Assembly (NCBI RefSeq): GCF_003116035.1
Contig: NZ_LGQW01000015.1
Span: 4,966,238-5,030,237 of the forward strand
Direction of reading: 5' to 3'
Source of the DNA: Azospirillum sp. TSH64
GTDB lineage: Bacteria > Pseudomonadota > Alphaproteobacteria > Azospirillales > Azospirillaceae
Length of the DNA stretch: 64,000 nucleotides
Position numbers and translations under genes: made by a program. A model generated the notes under the pieces. It had not been told where the DNA came from, ran no database searches, and saw only the letters and a program-made list of their open reading frames with translations. The number at the start of each line of letters is the position of its first letter. Position 1 is the first letter of the stretch. Positions 1 through 7,047 of the stretch are shown here, piece by piece.

Positions 1-893
1 TCGACGTAGGTCGCCGCCGGGCCGTCCGCCGCCGACAGCGCATCGGAATAGACCCGCCCGCCGATGCGCGCACCGGTCTCCCGCGTGATCTGCTCCAGCA
101 GGCGCGGATCGGCGATGGTCTCGACGAAGACCGCCTTGATCTTCTCCGCCTTGATCTGGCGGATCAGCTTGGCGATGTCGCCGGCCGCCGCCTCGGATTC
201 GGTCGACATGCCGACGGGGGCGAGGAAGGTGACGCCGTATGCCTTGCCGTAATAGCCGAAGGCGTCGTGCGAGGTGACGATCTTGCGGTCCTTGCGCGGG
301 ATCGGCTTCAGCGCGGCCTTGATCTCCGACTCCACCGCGTCGAGCTTCGCTTTGAACGCGGCGTGGTTGGCGCGCAGGGTGGCGGCCTTGTCGGGAGCGG
401 CGGCGACAAGGCCCTTGAGGATGTTGTCGGCATAGATCCTGGCGTTGGCGACCGACTGCCAGGCGTGCGGGTCGTGGGCGCCGTGATCGTGGCCGTGATC
501 GTGGCCGTGATCATGGGCCTGGCCCTCATGGCCGGCCTCGTCATGCTCCTCCTCGCCGGCGATGGGCTTGACGCCGGTGCTGGTGACGGTGACCGGACCC
601 TTGTAGCCGGACGCCTTGACCAGCCTGTCGATCCAGCCCTCCATGCCCAGGCCGTTGACGACGACAAGCTTGGCGTTGCCAAGTGCACGCGCATCGGCGG
701 GGGTCGGTTCATAGACATGGGCGTCGCCGTCGGGGCCGACCAGCGTCGTCACCGCGACCTCGTCGCCGCCGATCTGGCGGACCATGTCGCCGAGAATGGT
801 GAAGGTGGCGACCACCTTCACCGGTTCGGCCAGAGCGGGAAGCGCGAAAAGCACCATCGCCATCGCCAGGGAAGCGGCGAATGAACGGTTCAT
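1..893 (-). CDS. znuA: Zinc ABC transporter substrate-binding protein ZnuA-like (3' end cut by window)
   Basis: Periplasmic metal-binding component of a cluster A-I ABC importer. At least 297 residues are seen, and the C-terminus lies outside the window. An N-terminal signal peptide ends near ALPALAEP. Metal-ligand motifs typical of the family are present: DAHVYEPTPAD near residue 60, a DPHAW His near 145, SHDAFGYYGK near 205 and a C-terminal VETIADP acidic ligand. A His/Asp-rich loop (GHDHGHDHGHDHG) sits between the first two ligands, as in zinc-type ZnuA proteins, and favours zinc over manganese. It is the last gene of the minus-strand operon, about 30 bases after the permease. Zinc specificity is inferred from the loop, the Zur-like box and the DUF1826 neighbour. 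Confidence 0.88.
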   Translation of the reverse strand, partial: MNRSFAASLAMAMVLFALPALAEPVKVVATFTILGDMVRQIGGDEVAVTTLVGPDGDAHVYEPTPADARALGNAKLVVVNGLGMEGWIDRLVKASGYKGPVTVTSTGVKPIAGEEEHDEAGHEGQAHDHGHDHGHDHGAHDPHAWQSVANARIYADNILKGLVAAAPDKAATLRANHAAFKAKLDAVESEIKAALKPIPRKDRKIVTSHDAFGYYGKAYGVTFLAPVGMSTESEAAAGDIAKLIRQIKAEKIKAVFVETIADPRLLEQITRETGARIGGRVYSDALSAADGPAATYV

Positions 894-924
894 CGGGAAT
901 ACTCCTTGGAAGGAAGCACGGAAA

Positions 925-1809
925 TCACGCCTCCAGATGCCGGCCGGGAAACCAGCGCGTCCGCAGGCTGCCGACCGGCCCCAGCGCCAGCGACAGCAGA
1001 TAGCCCGCACCGGCGACCAGGACGATGGACGGCCCGGACGGCAGATTGAGGTGGAAGGACAGCAGAAGCCCGCCGATGCCGGACGCGAAGGCGAGCGCCA
1101 TGGCGGTCAGCGCCAGCGTGGCGATGCCCTCGGCCCAGAAGCGCGCCGAGGCGGCCGGCAGCATCATCAGCCCCACCGCCATCAGCGTGCCCAGCGCCTG
1201 GAAGCCGCCAACGAGGTTGAGGACCACCAGCACCAGGAAGACGAGATGGCACAGCGCGCCCAGCCGCCCTCCCGTGCCGCCGACCGCGCGCAGGAATCCG
1301 GGATCGAAGCATTCCACGACGAGCGGGCGGTAGAGCAGGGCCAGCGTCAGCAGCGTGACGGTGGCGATGCCGGCGACCAGCAGCAGACCGGCATCGTCCA
1401 CCGCCAGGATGGTGCCGAACAGCACATGCATCAGGTCGACGTTGCTGCCGCGCAGCGAGACGATCAGCACCCCGCCGGCCAGCGAGATCAGGTAGAAGGC
1501 GGCGAAGCTGGCATCCTCGCGCAAGGCTGTCACCCGCGACACCAACCCGGCGAGCAGCGCCACCGCCAGCCCGGCGAGAAAGCCGCCGATGCTCATCGTC
1601 CACAAGGACAGGCCGGCGGCGAGAAAGCCGATGGCGGCGCCGGGCAGCACGGCATGGGACATGGCGTCGCCCATCAGGCTCATCCGCCGCAGCACCAGCA
1701 GAACCCCCACCGGGCCGCATCCGAGCGACAGCGCCAGACAGGCGGCAAGCGCCCGCCGCATGAAGCCGAACTCCAGGAAGGGGGCGGCGGCGAAGTCATA
1801 GAGGGTCAT
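925..1809 (-). CDS. znuB: Zinc ABC transporter permease ZnuB-like
   Basis: Integral membrane permease (ABC-3 family, 294 aa) forming the inner-membrane channel for metal uptake. The sequence is a chain of hydrophobic segments, with the family hallmark GDAMSHAVLPGAAIGF near residue 50 and a conserved late ALGTLMAVGLMMLPAASAR segment. The chosen ATG (MTLYDFAAAPF) overlaps the stop of the ATPase gene as ATGA, which implies translational coupling. An upstream in-frame ATG would run inside the ATPase gene and is less likely. It should pair with the ATPase before it and the binding protein after it. Confidence 0.88.
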   Translation of the reverse strand: MTLYDFAAAPFLEFGFMRRALAACLALSLGCGPVGVLLVLRRMSLMGDAMSHAVLPGAAIGFLAAGLSLWTMSIGGFLAGLAVALLAGLVSRVTALREDASFAAFYLISLAGGVLIVSLRGSNVDLMHVLFGTILAVDDAGLLLVAGIATVTLLTLALLYRPLVVECFDPGFLRAVGGTGGRLGALCHLVFLVLVVLNLVGGFQALGTLMAVGLMMLPAASARFWAEGIATLALTAMALAFASGIGGLLLSFHLNLPSGPSIVLVAGAGYLLSLALGPVGSLRTRWFPGRHLEA

Positions 1810-2576
1810 GGCGCGGACCTCCGGCAAAGCGCGGCCTTGTCGTCCCAGCCTTCCGCCATCGCACGGGCGCGGAAGAGGTTGGCGGGAGCCAGTGCGTCGG
1901 CGGTTCGGCCCCAGGCGATCGGCTCGCGCGCCAGCAGAAGCGTGTCGGGGAAATGGCTGCGGACCTGCTCCAGGTCGTGCAGCACGGCGACCACGGTGCG
2001 CCGCTCGCCATGCCAGCGCCGCACGACCTCGAGCAGATCGGCGGTCGTCCTGGCGTCGATGGCGGTGAAGGGCTCGTCAAGCAGGATCAGGCGGGCGTCC
2101 TGCAGCAGCAGGCGGGCGAACAGCACGCGCTGGAACTGGCCGACCGACAGGGCGGCGATGGGGCGCCGCTCGAAGCCGGACAGGCCGACAGCGGCCAGCG
2201 CCTCCCCGGCCTGGCGCGTCAGGGCAGGCCCGATGGAGCGGAACAGACCGACCCGCCGCCAATGTCCGAGCAGGACGGTGTCGAGCACATCGATGGGAAA
2301 ATCGCGTTCGATCTCGGCCTGCTGCGGCAGATAGGCGATGTCGGCGGCCGTCAGTCCGTGCAGCGTCACCCGGCCGTCGAGGGGGCGCAGCGCGCCGACG
2401 ATCGCCTTGAGCAGGGTGCTCTTGCCGGCACCGTTCGGGCCGACCACGGCGGTGAGCGAACCCTCCCGGAAGCCGCCGGACAGGTGGTGGACCGCCGGAT
2501 GCCGCCGGTATCCCAGAGTGAGGTCGGTCAGGCGGATGAGCGGATCTGCCAGTGCGTCAGCGAGGGTTGGTGCCAT
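1806..2576 (-). CDS. znuC: Zinc ABC transporter ATP-binding protein ZnuC-like
   Basis: Cytoplasmic ATPase (256 aa) that powers the metal importer. Walker A is GPNGAGKST near residue 47. The Q-loop is in YLPQQAEIERDFP, where the PQ..EIDRDFP-like string is typical of ZnuC/MntB-type ATPases. The signature is LSVGQFQRVLFARLL (VGQ instead of GGQ), Walker B is LILLDEPF, and the switch His is in VLHDLEQV. The signature variation is common in this subfamily. It lies between a 45-residue membrane peptide gene and the permease, with one base between the peptide stop and this ATG. Confidence 0.88.
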   Translation of the reverse strand: MAPTLADALADPLIRLTDLTLGYRRHPAVHHLSGGFREGSLTAVVGPNGAGKSTLLKAIVGALRPLDGRVTLHGLTAADIAYLPQQAEIERDFPIDVLDTVLLGHWRRVGLFRSIGPALTRQAGEALAAVGLSGFERRPIAALSVGQFQRVLFARLLLQDARLILLDEPFTAIDARTTADLLEVVRRWHGERRTVVAVLHDLEQVRSHFPDTLLLAREPIAWGRTADALAPANLFRARAMAEGWDDKAALCRRSAP

Positions 2577-2577
2577 G

Positions 2578-2715
2578 TCAGATCATCCAATCCAATGGCC
2601 AATCCAGCGCCCAGGCGACCGTCAGCCACAGAAGGACGCACAGAAGAGCGGCTGCGGCGATCCGGCACGGCGCGGAGGCGGCCAACGGCGAGCGCGAGCG
2701 GTCAGTGATCATCAT
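2578..2715 (-). CDS. Small predicted membrane peptide (45 aa)
   Basis: A short reading frame fills the exact gap between the DUF1826 gene and the ATPase gene. It begins with two adjacent ATG codons (either could be the start), overlaps the end of the DUF1826 gene by about 14 bases and stops one base before the znuC ATG. The product has a basic N-terminus (MMITDRSRSP) followed by a single hydrophobic, Trp-rich stretch of about 25 residues (AAAALLCVLLWLTVAWALDW), consistent with a one-pass membrane peptide. No function is recognised. Its position inside a Zur-type operon suggests a link to zinc import, but it could also be a chance reading frame in a tight junction. Confidence 0.4.
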   Translation of the reverse strand: MMITDRSRSPLAASAPCRIAAAALLCVLLWLTVAWALDWPLDWMI

Positions 2716-3379
2716 GGTCCAGGCAGAGCAGCAGACGGCGCGCACCGGACGGGTCGGCCGGCGGCGAGCGATGGACGAGGCCGCGCCCGCGGTTGCCGGG
2801 CCATGCCTCTCCCTTCAGCAGGGCGACATGGCCGGCACGGAGCATCCGGATGCGGCGCGGGTCGGCCAGCACGGCATCGTTGTCGCCACGGCCCAGCGCC
2901 GGGCGGGTGACCGCCCCATCGGGCAGCCACTGCGTGCCGGCACCCCGGTAGGTGCAGAGCAGGCGGAGGCCGACATGATCGACATGGAAAAACCGGCAGC
3001 CGTCACCGGACATGCTGTCCAGGCGAAGCCGGATCGCGTCGCATCCGAGGATGCCCGCATACACCGTCACCAGTTGGACGATGTCGTCGAACAGCGGCCC
3101 CGCATTCCAGCGTGACGGCAGGGCGGCGGCCAGATCGCCGGTCACCTCATCCGGTGTCGTCGCGAGTTGGAAGGACGGCCAGTCCCGTTCCGCGAGCTGG
3201 GCGCATTGTGCGGAGATCCCGGCCGGCAACCGGCGGCGCCAGACAGCGAGGTTCACGTCGGAGCGCCGGATGACCGATAAGGCATTGGCCGTACGGCACC
3301 GGGCGGGCTGGCCATGTCCCTTCCGACTGGCGGACGGCCGGGTGGCGATGGGGGCCAGGGAATTGGGAAGGCTTTGCAT
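2702..3379 (-). CDS. DUF1826 family protein
   Basis: A 225-aa protein with the DUF1826 layout: an N-terminal AVWRR motif, then a central region with DIVQLVTVYAGILGCDAIRLRLDSM followed by CRFFHVDHVGLRLLCTYRGAGTQW, and a late LLKGEAWPGNRGRGLVHRSPP. The HVDHV and RGxGTQW segments resemble metal-binding beta-helix enzymes, but the biochemical role is not established. Genes of this family are often found beside Zur-regulated zinc genes, which agrees with its place as first gene of the znu-type operon. The chosen ATG follows a GAGG-like ribosome site and lies 30 bp from the palindrome taken as the Zur box. Confidence 0.75.
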   Translation of the reverse strand: MQSLPNSLAPIATRPSASRKGHGQPARCRTANALSVIRRSDVNLAVWRRRLPAGISAQCAQLAERDWPSFQLATTPDEVTGDLAAALPSRWNAGPLFDDIVQLVTVYAGILGCDAIRLRLDSMSGDGCRFFHVDHVGLRLLCTYRGAGTQWLPDGAVTRPALGRGDNDAVLADPRRIRMLRAGHVALLKGEAWPGNRGRGLVHRSPPADPSGARRLLLCLDHDDH

Positions 3380-3409
3380 GCGGCCTCGGCGGAAAACGGC
3401 GACAGATCA

Positions 3410-3427
3410 GTAATGTTATATCATTAC
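3410..3427 (-). promoter_or_regulatory. Putative Zur box
   Basis: An 18-bp inverted repeat, GTAATGTTATATCATTAC, has two GTAATG/CATTAC arms around a 6-base AT core. It matches the form of alphaproteobacterial Zur operators (TRTTATA-type palindromes ending in ATTAC). It lies about 30 bp ahead of the DUF1826 start codon, in the right place to repress the zinc operon when zinc is sufficient. The assignment rests on pattern only. Confidence 0.6.
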
Positions 3428-3731
3428 ATATATTGCAAGCGCGCTCTTGCCCCGCTTGGCCCTTTAAAGCCTGACCGTGCGGAACGCCGGAGGTCGGAAG
3501 GCCATGCAGAAGACAGGTTCAGCCGGACCGGCGGACGGTCGGGCAGGGCACCGGGCGTCGCAGACGCCCAATCCAGGGCCGTCTCCCCCCTTCGGAAAGC
3601 CTGGGGTTTGAAAGTTATGATTTTGTAGAAAATATATATTTATTCCCAATGATCACTGGATTTTGTTTTGCAGCGGAGCGGTTGTGGCGACGGCTATCCA
3701 ACTATCCAGCCGACTATGCAAAAGGCATCAA
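3428..3731. other. Intergenic region between zinc operon and receiver cluster
   Basis: No credible gene is seen. The half next to the Zur box is GC-rich and without coding signature. The second half is notably AT-rich (poly-A/T tracts around 3617-3680), unlike the rest of the window, and resembles an upstream promoter-enhancing region for the receiver genes. Short reading frames here lack ribosome sites and family features. Confidence 0.5.
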
Positions 3732-3760
3732 TTGACAGCGATGTACTTTTTACCGGCTAT
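3732..3760 (+). promoter_or_regulatory. Candidate sigma-70-type promoter upstream of receiver gene 1
   Basis: A perfect -35 hexamer TTGACA is followed after 17 bases by GGCTAT, a weak -10. The start codon of the first receiver gene is about 70 bases downstream. The bases just before the -35 (CATCAATTGAC) nearly repeat those at the promoter of the paralogous third receiver gene (CGTCAATTGAC), which supports a shared origin. Confidence 0.4.
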
Positions 3761-3829
3761 ATGAAAACCGTTGGCGCCAAGTAAAACACAACCGGCGCTA
3801 ATAAGAACTGTTCTCAACGAAGCCTCTCC

Positions 3830-4261
3830 ATGATCTTTGAAAGCGTCGAAAGTGCCCACAATTTTTGTAAGAGAACCCGCGTTTTGAACACCCTCCCATT
3901 GTCCGGACTCACCGTCCTCATCATTGAGGATGAGCCTTTGATTGCGCTGAGTCTGGAAGATGTCCTGACCGACAACGGTGCAGTCTGCGTTGGCCCCATC
4001 GGATCGATCGGCAGTGCGCTGAAAACGATTGCAACGCGGCGCGCCGACATCGCTCTGGTCGACATCAACCTGCGTGGCGAGCGGATCGATCCGGTGGCCG
4101 ACCGCTTGTCTGCCATGGGGATCCCCTTCCTCTTCACCACCGGCTACGGCGAAGAAGCCCGTCCCAAGGCGCATCGTCATCGTCCGGTGATCGCCAAGCC
4201 CTACAGCGATGCCGAGGTCATCGACGCTCTGCTGCAACATCGTCCGCAGACGGGTGGGTGA
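3830..4261 (+). CDS. Single-domain response regulator (receiver only), copy 1
   Basis: A 143-aa cytoplasmic protein made of one CheY-like receiver and no output domain. The acidic pocket is IIEDEPLI near residue 33, the phospho-acceptor Asp is in ALVDINLRGE near 78, the Thr switch is in FLFTTGYG near 104, and the conserved Lys is in VIAKPYSD. The SLEDVLTDNGA and DPVADRLSAMGIPFLFTTGYG strings are typical of rhizobial and Azospirillum stand-alone receivers linked to HWE/HisKA_2 kinases. It is strongly similar to the third receiver protein of this run. The ATG lacks a strong ribosome site, and a TTG 54 bases in is an alternative start. The partner kinase is not in the window. Confidence 0.85.
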   Translation: MIFESVESAHNFCKRTRVLNTLPLSGLTVLIIEDEPLIALSLEDVLTDNGAVCVGPIGSIGSALKTIATRRADIALVDINLRGERIDPVADRLSAMGIPFLFTTGYGEEARPKAHRHRPVIAKPYSDAEVIDALLQHRPQTGG

Positions 4262-4644
4262 TCCTGATGAGCGCTATGCCCCATGTCCTGATCGCCGAGG
4301 ACGAAAATCTGGTCGCCCTGGCCATGGCCTTCGTCCTGGAGTCCGAGGGATACCGGGTCACGGTCGCCTGCAACGGTGCGGAAGCGGTCGAGTCCGACGT
4401 CGACGATCCGGCCGACATCCTGATCACCGACATGCGCATGCCGGTGATGGATGGCGCGGCTCTGATCCGAGCCATCCGGGCGCGGCGTCCGGACCTGCCG
4501 ATCATCGTGGTGAGTGGGTTCAGCGAGCATCTTCCACGGCCGGAACCGGGGCGGCTGGTGGTCATGCGCAAACCCTACGACGTGGCCACGATGGCGCCGA
4601 CGATTGCCACGCTGTTATCCGGTGAAGCCGGATCCGCTGGCTGA
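4258..4644 (+). CDS. Single-domain response regulator (receiver only), copy 2
   Basis: A 125-128-aa receiver protein of a different subgroup from its neighbours. The acidic pocket is LIAEDENLV, the phospho-acceptor is in ILITDMRMPVMDG near residue 61, the Ser switch is in IIVVSGFS and the Lys in VVMRKPYD. No output domain is present, so it probably acts as a phosphate carrier or by protein contact. The GTG that overlaps the previous stop as GTGA is taken as the start; an ATG 9 bases later (MSAMPHVL) is equally plausible. The tight overlap with receiver 1 implies co-translation. Confidence 0.83.
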   Translation: MILMSAMPHVLIAEDENLVALAMAFVLESEGYRVTVACNGAEAVESDVDDPADILITDMRMPVMDGAALIRAIRARRPDLPIIVVSGFSEHLPRPEPGRLVVMRKPYDVATMAPTIATLLSGEAGSAG

Positions 4645-4754
4645 TGCCGGATCCGTGGCCGCACGCAGCGGACCGTCTGCCGCCGGCAGTTCACCCTTTC
4701 GGCGTAGGCATCGCATCCAACCGGCCGGTTTTCCGGATATTATGTATGCGTCAA

Positions 4755-4783
4755 TTGACCGTTTTGGCCGCCGGGTCTGTTAT
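4755..4783 (+). promoter_or_regulatory. Candidate sigma-70-type promoter upstream of receiver gene 3
   Basis: TTGACC and TGTTAT are separated by 17 bases, about 50 bases before the ATG chosen for the third receiver gene. It lies after the end of receiver gene 2, so the third gene can be transcribed separately. The -35 flank resembles the promoter of receiver gene 1. Confidence 0.4.
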
Positions 4784-4835
4784 GGGGGACCGGCGATACG
4801 CTGGGGAACCGGGCACAGAGCGGGCGATCCGAACC

Positions 4836-5279
4836 ATGAGTCACACTTTATTTCGCTCGGCTCGCGGAAATATGGCAAGTCCAGCCGAAATGGCGGGACG
4901 GGAAGCGGCTCGGGCCGACCGGTCCTTTGCCGGCCTCACGGTCCTGATCGTCGAGGATGAGATCCTGATCGCGATGGACCTGGAGGACCTGCTCACCGAC
5001 CATGGTGCGACCTGCCTCGATCCGGTCGGCTCAATCGGAAAGGCATTGACGACGATTGCGGGACACCATGTCGACATGGCGATTCTGGACGTCAACCTGC
5101 GCGGCGAGCTGATCGATCCGGTGGCGGACCGTCTGGCGGCGGCTGGCACGCCCTTCCTCTTCACCACCAGCTACGGTGTGGACGCGATTCCCCCGGCACA
5201 CCGCCACCGTCCGATGATCGCCAAGCCCTATGGCGAGTCGGCGATCATTCGGGCCTTTGCCGAGCATTGCCCGACCTGA
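4836..5279 (+). CDS. Single-domain response regulator (receiver only), copy 3
   Basis: A 147-aa receiver, clearly a paralogue of copy 1: GLTVLIVEDE, LEDLLTDHGA, DVNLRGELIDPVADRL, PFLFTTSYG and HRHRPMIAKPYG all match with few changes. The phospho-acceptor Asp is in AILDVNLRGE near residue 90, and the Lys is in IAKPY. The reading frame is open far upstream. The ATG at MSHTLFRSARG was chosen because the promoter-like element ends some 50 bases before it; MASPAEM 36 bases later is the other option. A stand-alone receiver without output domain is likely a component of a multi-receiver phosphorelay. Confidence 0.82.
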   Translation: MSHTLFRSARGNMASPAEMAGREAARADRSFAGLTVLIVEDEILIAMDLEDLLTDHGATCLDPVGSIGKALTTIAGHHVDMAILDVNLRGELIDPVADRLAAAGTPFLFTTSYGVDAIPPAHRHRPMIAKPYGESAIIRAFAEHCPT

Positions 5280-5346
5280 CACGCCGCTTCGACGGTCATC
5301 GCCGACCGGACAGGTCTTCGTGCTTCATCCTAGAACCGGAAATCCA

Positions 5347-5856
5347 ATGACGAACGGCACGCCTATCCTGCTGGTGGAGGGCGATCGCAGAGACCGCGAC
5401 CTGTTTCTGGAGGCCTGCCGGGAGGCGGGGCTTGGCCAAGCCCCGGTGGTGGTCCGGGATGGGGAGGAAGCGCTCCGGCTGCTGTCTCCGCCGCTGGCGT
5501 CGGCCGCACCGCTGCATCCCGCCGTCGTCGTATTTGCCCTGCCGGCGTCTGGCGGGATAGAGGAACTGCACCGGTTCAAGGCGGCGGCCCCGGACACCCG
5601 GCCGATTCCGGTGGTGGTGTTCTCGGCTGCGCGGAACCGGGAGGATGTCGGTCCGTGCTACGCGGCCGGGGCCAATGCCTATGTCGCGAAGCCGGAGGCG
5701 TTTTCCGAACTGGTGCAAGCCGTGCGGGCGATCGACCGGTTCTGGTGCGAATTGAACCGGCTCCCGTCCCGTCAGAAGCTTGCCTCCGTCCCGGTGCGGC
5801 GCTCTGGCGTCAACGGAGCGGGCAACCGTCCGGCTGCCACCATGAGCGGTCCGTGA
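5347..5856 (+). CDS. Degenerate receiver protein (Rcp1-like), copy 4
   Basis: A 169-aa protein with the fold signature of Rcp1-type receivers: ILLVEGDRRDRDLFLEA at the start, VVRDGEEALRLL, IPVVVFSAARNREDV, and a conserved Lys in AYVAKPEAF. The strand that normally carries the phospho-acceptor (LLDLNLP in the family) reads VVVFALPASGG, so the Asp is replaced by a hydrophobic residue. Phosphorylation by the usual route is therefore unlikely, and a phosphate-independent partner role is inferred. About 35 basic or small residues follow the domain. It closes the run of four receiver genes and converges on the enolase-family gene. Confidence 0.75.
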   Translation: MTNGTPILLVEGDRRDRDLFLEACREAGLGQAPVVVRDGEEALRLLSPPLASAAPLHPAVVVFALPASGGIEELHRFKAAAPDTRPIPVVVFSAARNREDVGPCYAAGANAYVAKPEAFSELVQAVRAIDRFWCELNRLPSRQKLASVPVRRSGVNGAGNRPAATMSGP

Positions 5857-5876
5857 CGGGATAGTGACGGGACCAT

Positions 5877-5894
5877 GCCGGCGTGGTCGCCGGC
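5877..5894. terminator. Hairpin between convergent genes
   Basis: GCCGGC arms flank a 6-base loop between the stop codons of receiver 4 and the convergent enolase-family gene. No T-run follows on either strand, so this is at best a weak bidirectional terminator. Confidence 0.3.
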
Positions 5895-5910
5895 CTCTGC
5901 ACCCGGCGGG

Positions 5911-7047
5911 CTACCGTGCCGTCACGTCCTGCCGTGCGACGACGAAGGGTGACAGCATGTCGGCATTCAGATCGAAGCCGAAACCCGGCCCGTCCGGCAC
6001 CGTGACGGTCCCGTCGTTGTTGACGGCGGGACGGCCGCAGAGATCCAGCAGGGGGTTGGGGCCGGCATCGAATTCGAGGAACGGATAGCCTCCGGCCGCG
6101 GCGCCGCTGCGCAGCGCGGGCAGGGTCGCGGTCAAATGCAGGGCCGCCTGGAAGTTGACGATGCCGCCCCAGACATGGGGAACGACCGGCCGGTCGTACA
6201 GCTCCGCCAAAGCCGCCACCCGTCCGACGCCGGTCAGCCCGCCGCAGACGGCGATGTCCGGTTGCAGCACATCCATGCAGCCGGCCTCCAGGAAGGGGCG
6301 GAAGGCACGGGCCTCAGTGAAGGTCTCCCCGCCGGCCAATGCTGGCGTCATCAGGCCGGACAGCATGCGGTATCCTTGCAGGTCGCCCGGAACCGTCGGC
6401 TCCTCCACCCAGAGCAGGCCGGCCTCCCGCATGTTCGATACGGCGGCCAAGGCCGCCCGCGGCGCGTAGGACTGGTTGAAATCCAGCATCAGCGTGCCGT
6501 CCGGCCCCATCATCTGCCGGACGGTATTGACGATGGCCGCATCGTCCGCCGGGGCGAAGCCGCTGCGCAGCTTGATCGCCTTGAAGCCCGCCCGGAGATA
6601 GCCCTCCACCTCGCGCTCGAACTCGCGGTAGGGATGGCCGCCGGGCTTGAAGAAGGGGCCGCTGGCATAGGCGGCGACCCGGTGGCGCAGGGCGCCGCCC
6701 AGCAGCGTGCTGACCGGAATGCCGCGCTGGCGCGCCGCAAGATCGTGCAGCGCCATGTCGATGGCGGCGACGGCCCCCATCGCCCCGCCGGCGGCCTCGC
6801 GCATCTCCTGCCAGAGCCGGCCGATCTGCTGGGGATCCTGCCCGAGCAGGCGGGGGGCAAGACGCGAGGCGATGGTGGTGCGGTCGGCGGCAGGGGTGTG
6901 CCAGGCCTCGCCCCAGCCGGATCGGCCGTCGCGGTCGACGATCTCGACGAACAGGGTCTCGCGTCGGTCGAAAGACACCAGCGCGTTGCCGATGACCTCG
7001 GGCAGCGGGGCGACCAGATGATGAAGGCGGACTGCGGCGATGCTCAT
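5911..7047 (-). CDS. Enolase-superfamily enzyme, mandelate racemase / muconate lactonizing type
   Basis: A 378-aa TIM-barrel enzyme that would abstract the alpha-proton of a carboxylate. An N-terminal capping domain leads into AIKLRSG near residue 160 (K-x-R in place of the usual K-x-K). Three acidic metal ligands follow in LMLDFNQSY, LWVEEPT and LAGGETF. The Asp of VLQPDIAVCGG and the His of PVVPHVWGG form the dyad of the mandelate racemase subgroup. A sugar-acid dehydratase or racemase role is most likely; the substrate is not determinable. ATGA overlap with the preceding MFS gene indicates one operon: uptake, then conversion. Confidence 0.82.
   Translation of the reverse strand: MSIAAVRLHHLVAPLPEVIGNALVSFDRRETLFVEIVDRDGRSGWGEAWHTPAADRTTIASRLAPRLLGQDPQQIGRLWQEMREAAGGAMGAVAAIDMALHDLAARQRGIPVSTLLGGALRHRVAAYASGPFFKPGGHPYREFEREVEGYLRAGFKAIKLRSGFAPADDAAIVNTVRQMMGPDGTLMLDFNQSYAPRAALAAVSNMREAGLLWVEEPTVPGDLQGYRMLSGLMTPALAGGETFTEARAFRPFLEAGCMDVLQPDIAVCGGLTGVGRVAALAELYDRPVVPHVWGGIVNFQAALHLTATLPALRSGAAAGGYPFLEFDAGPNPLLDLCGRPAVNNDGTVTVPDGPGFGFDLNADMLSPFVVARQDVTAR

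Noticed and set aside
784..2334. 516-codon plus-strand open frame across the zinc transporter genes
   Set aside because: Gln/Arg/His-rich translation antisense to ZnuA, ZnuB and ZnuC.
3464..3649. 61-codon minus-strand frame in the gap after the zinc operon promoter
   Set aside because: No ribosome site, no recognised feature, and Pro/Arg-rich translation.
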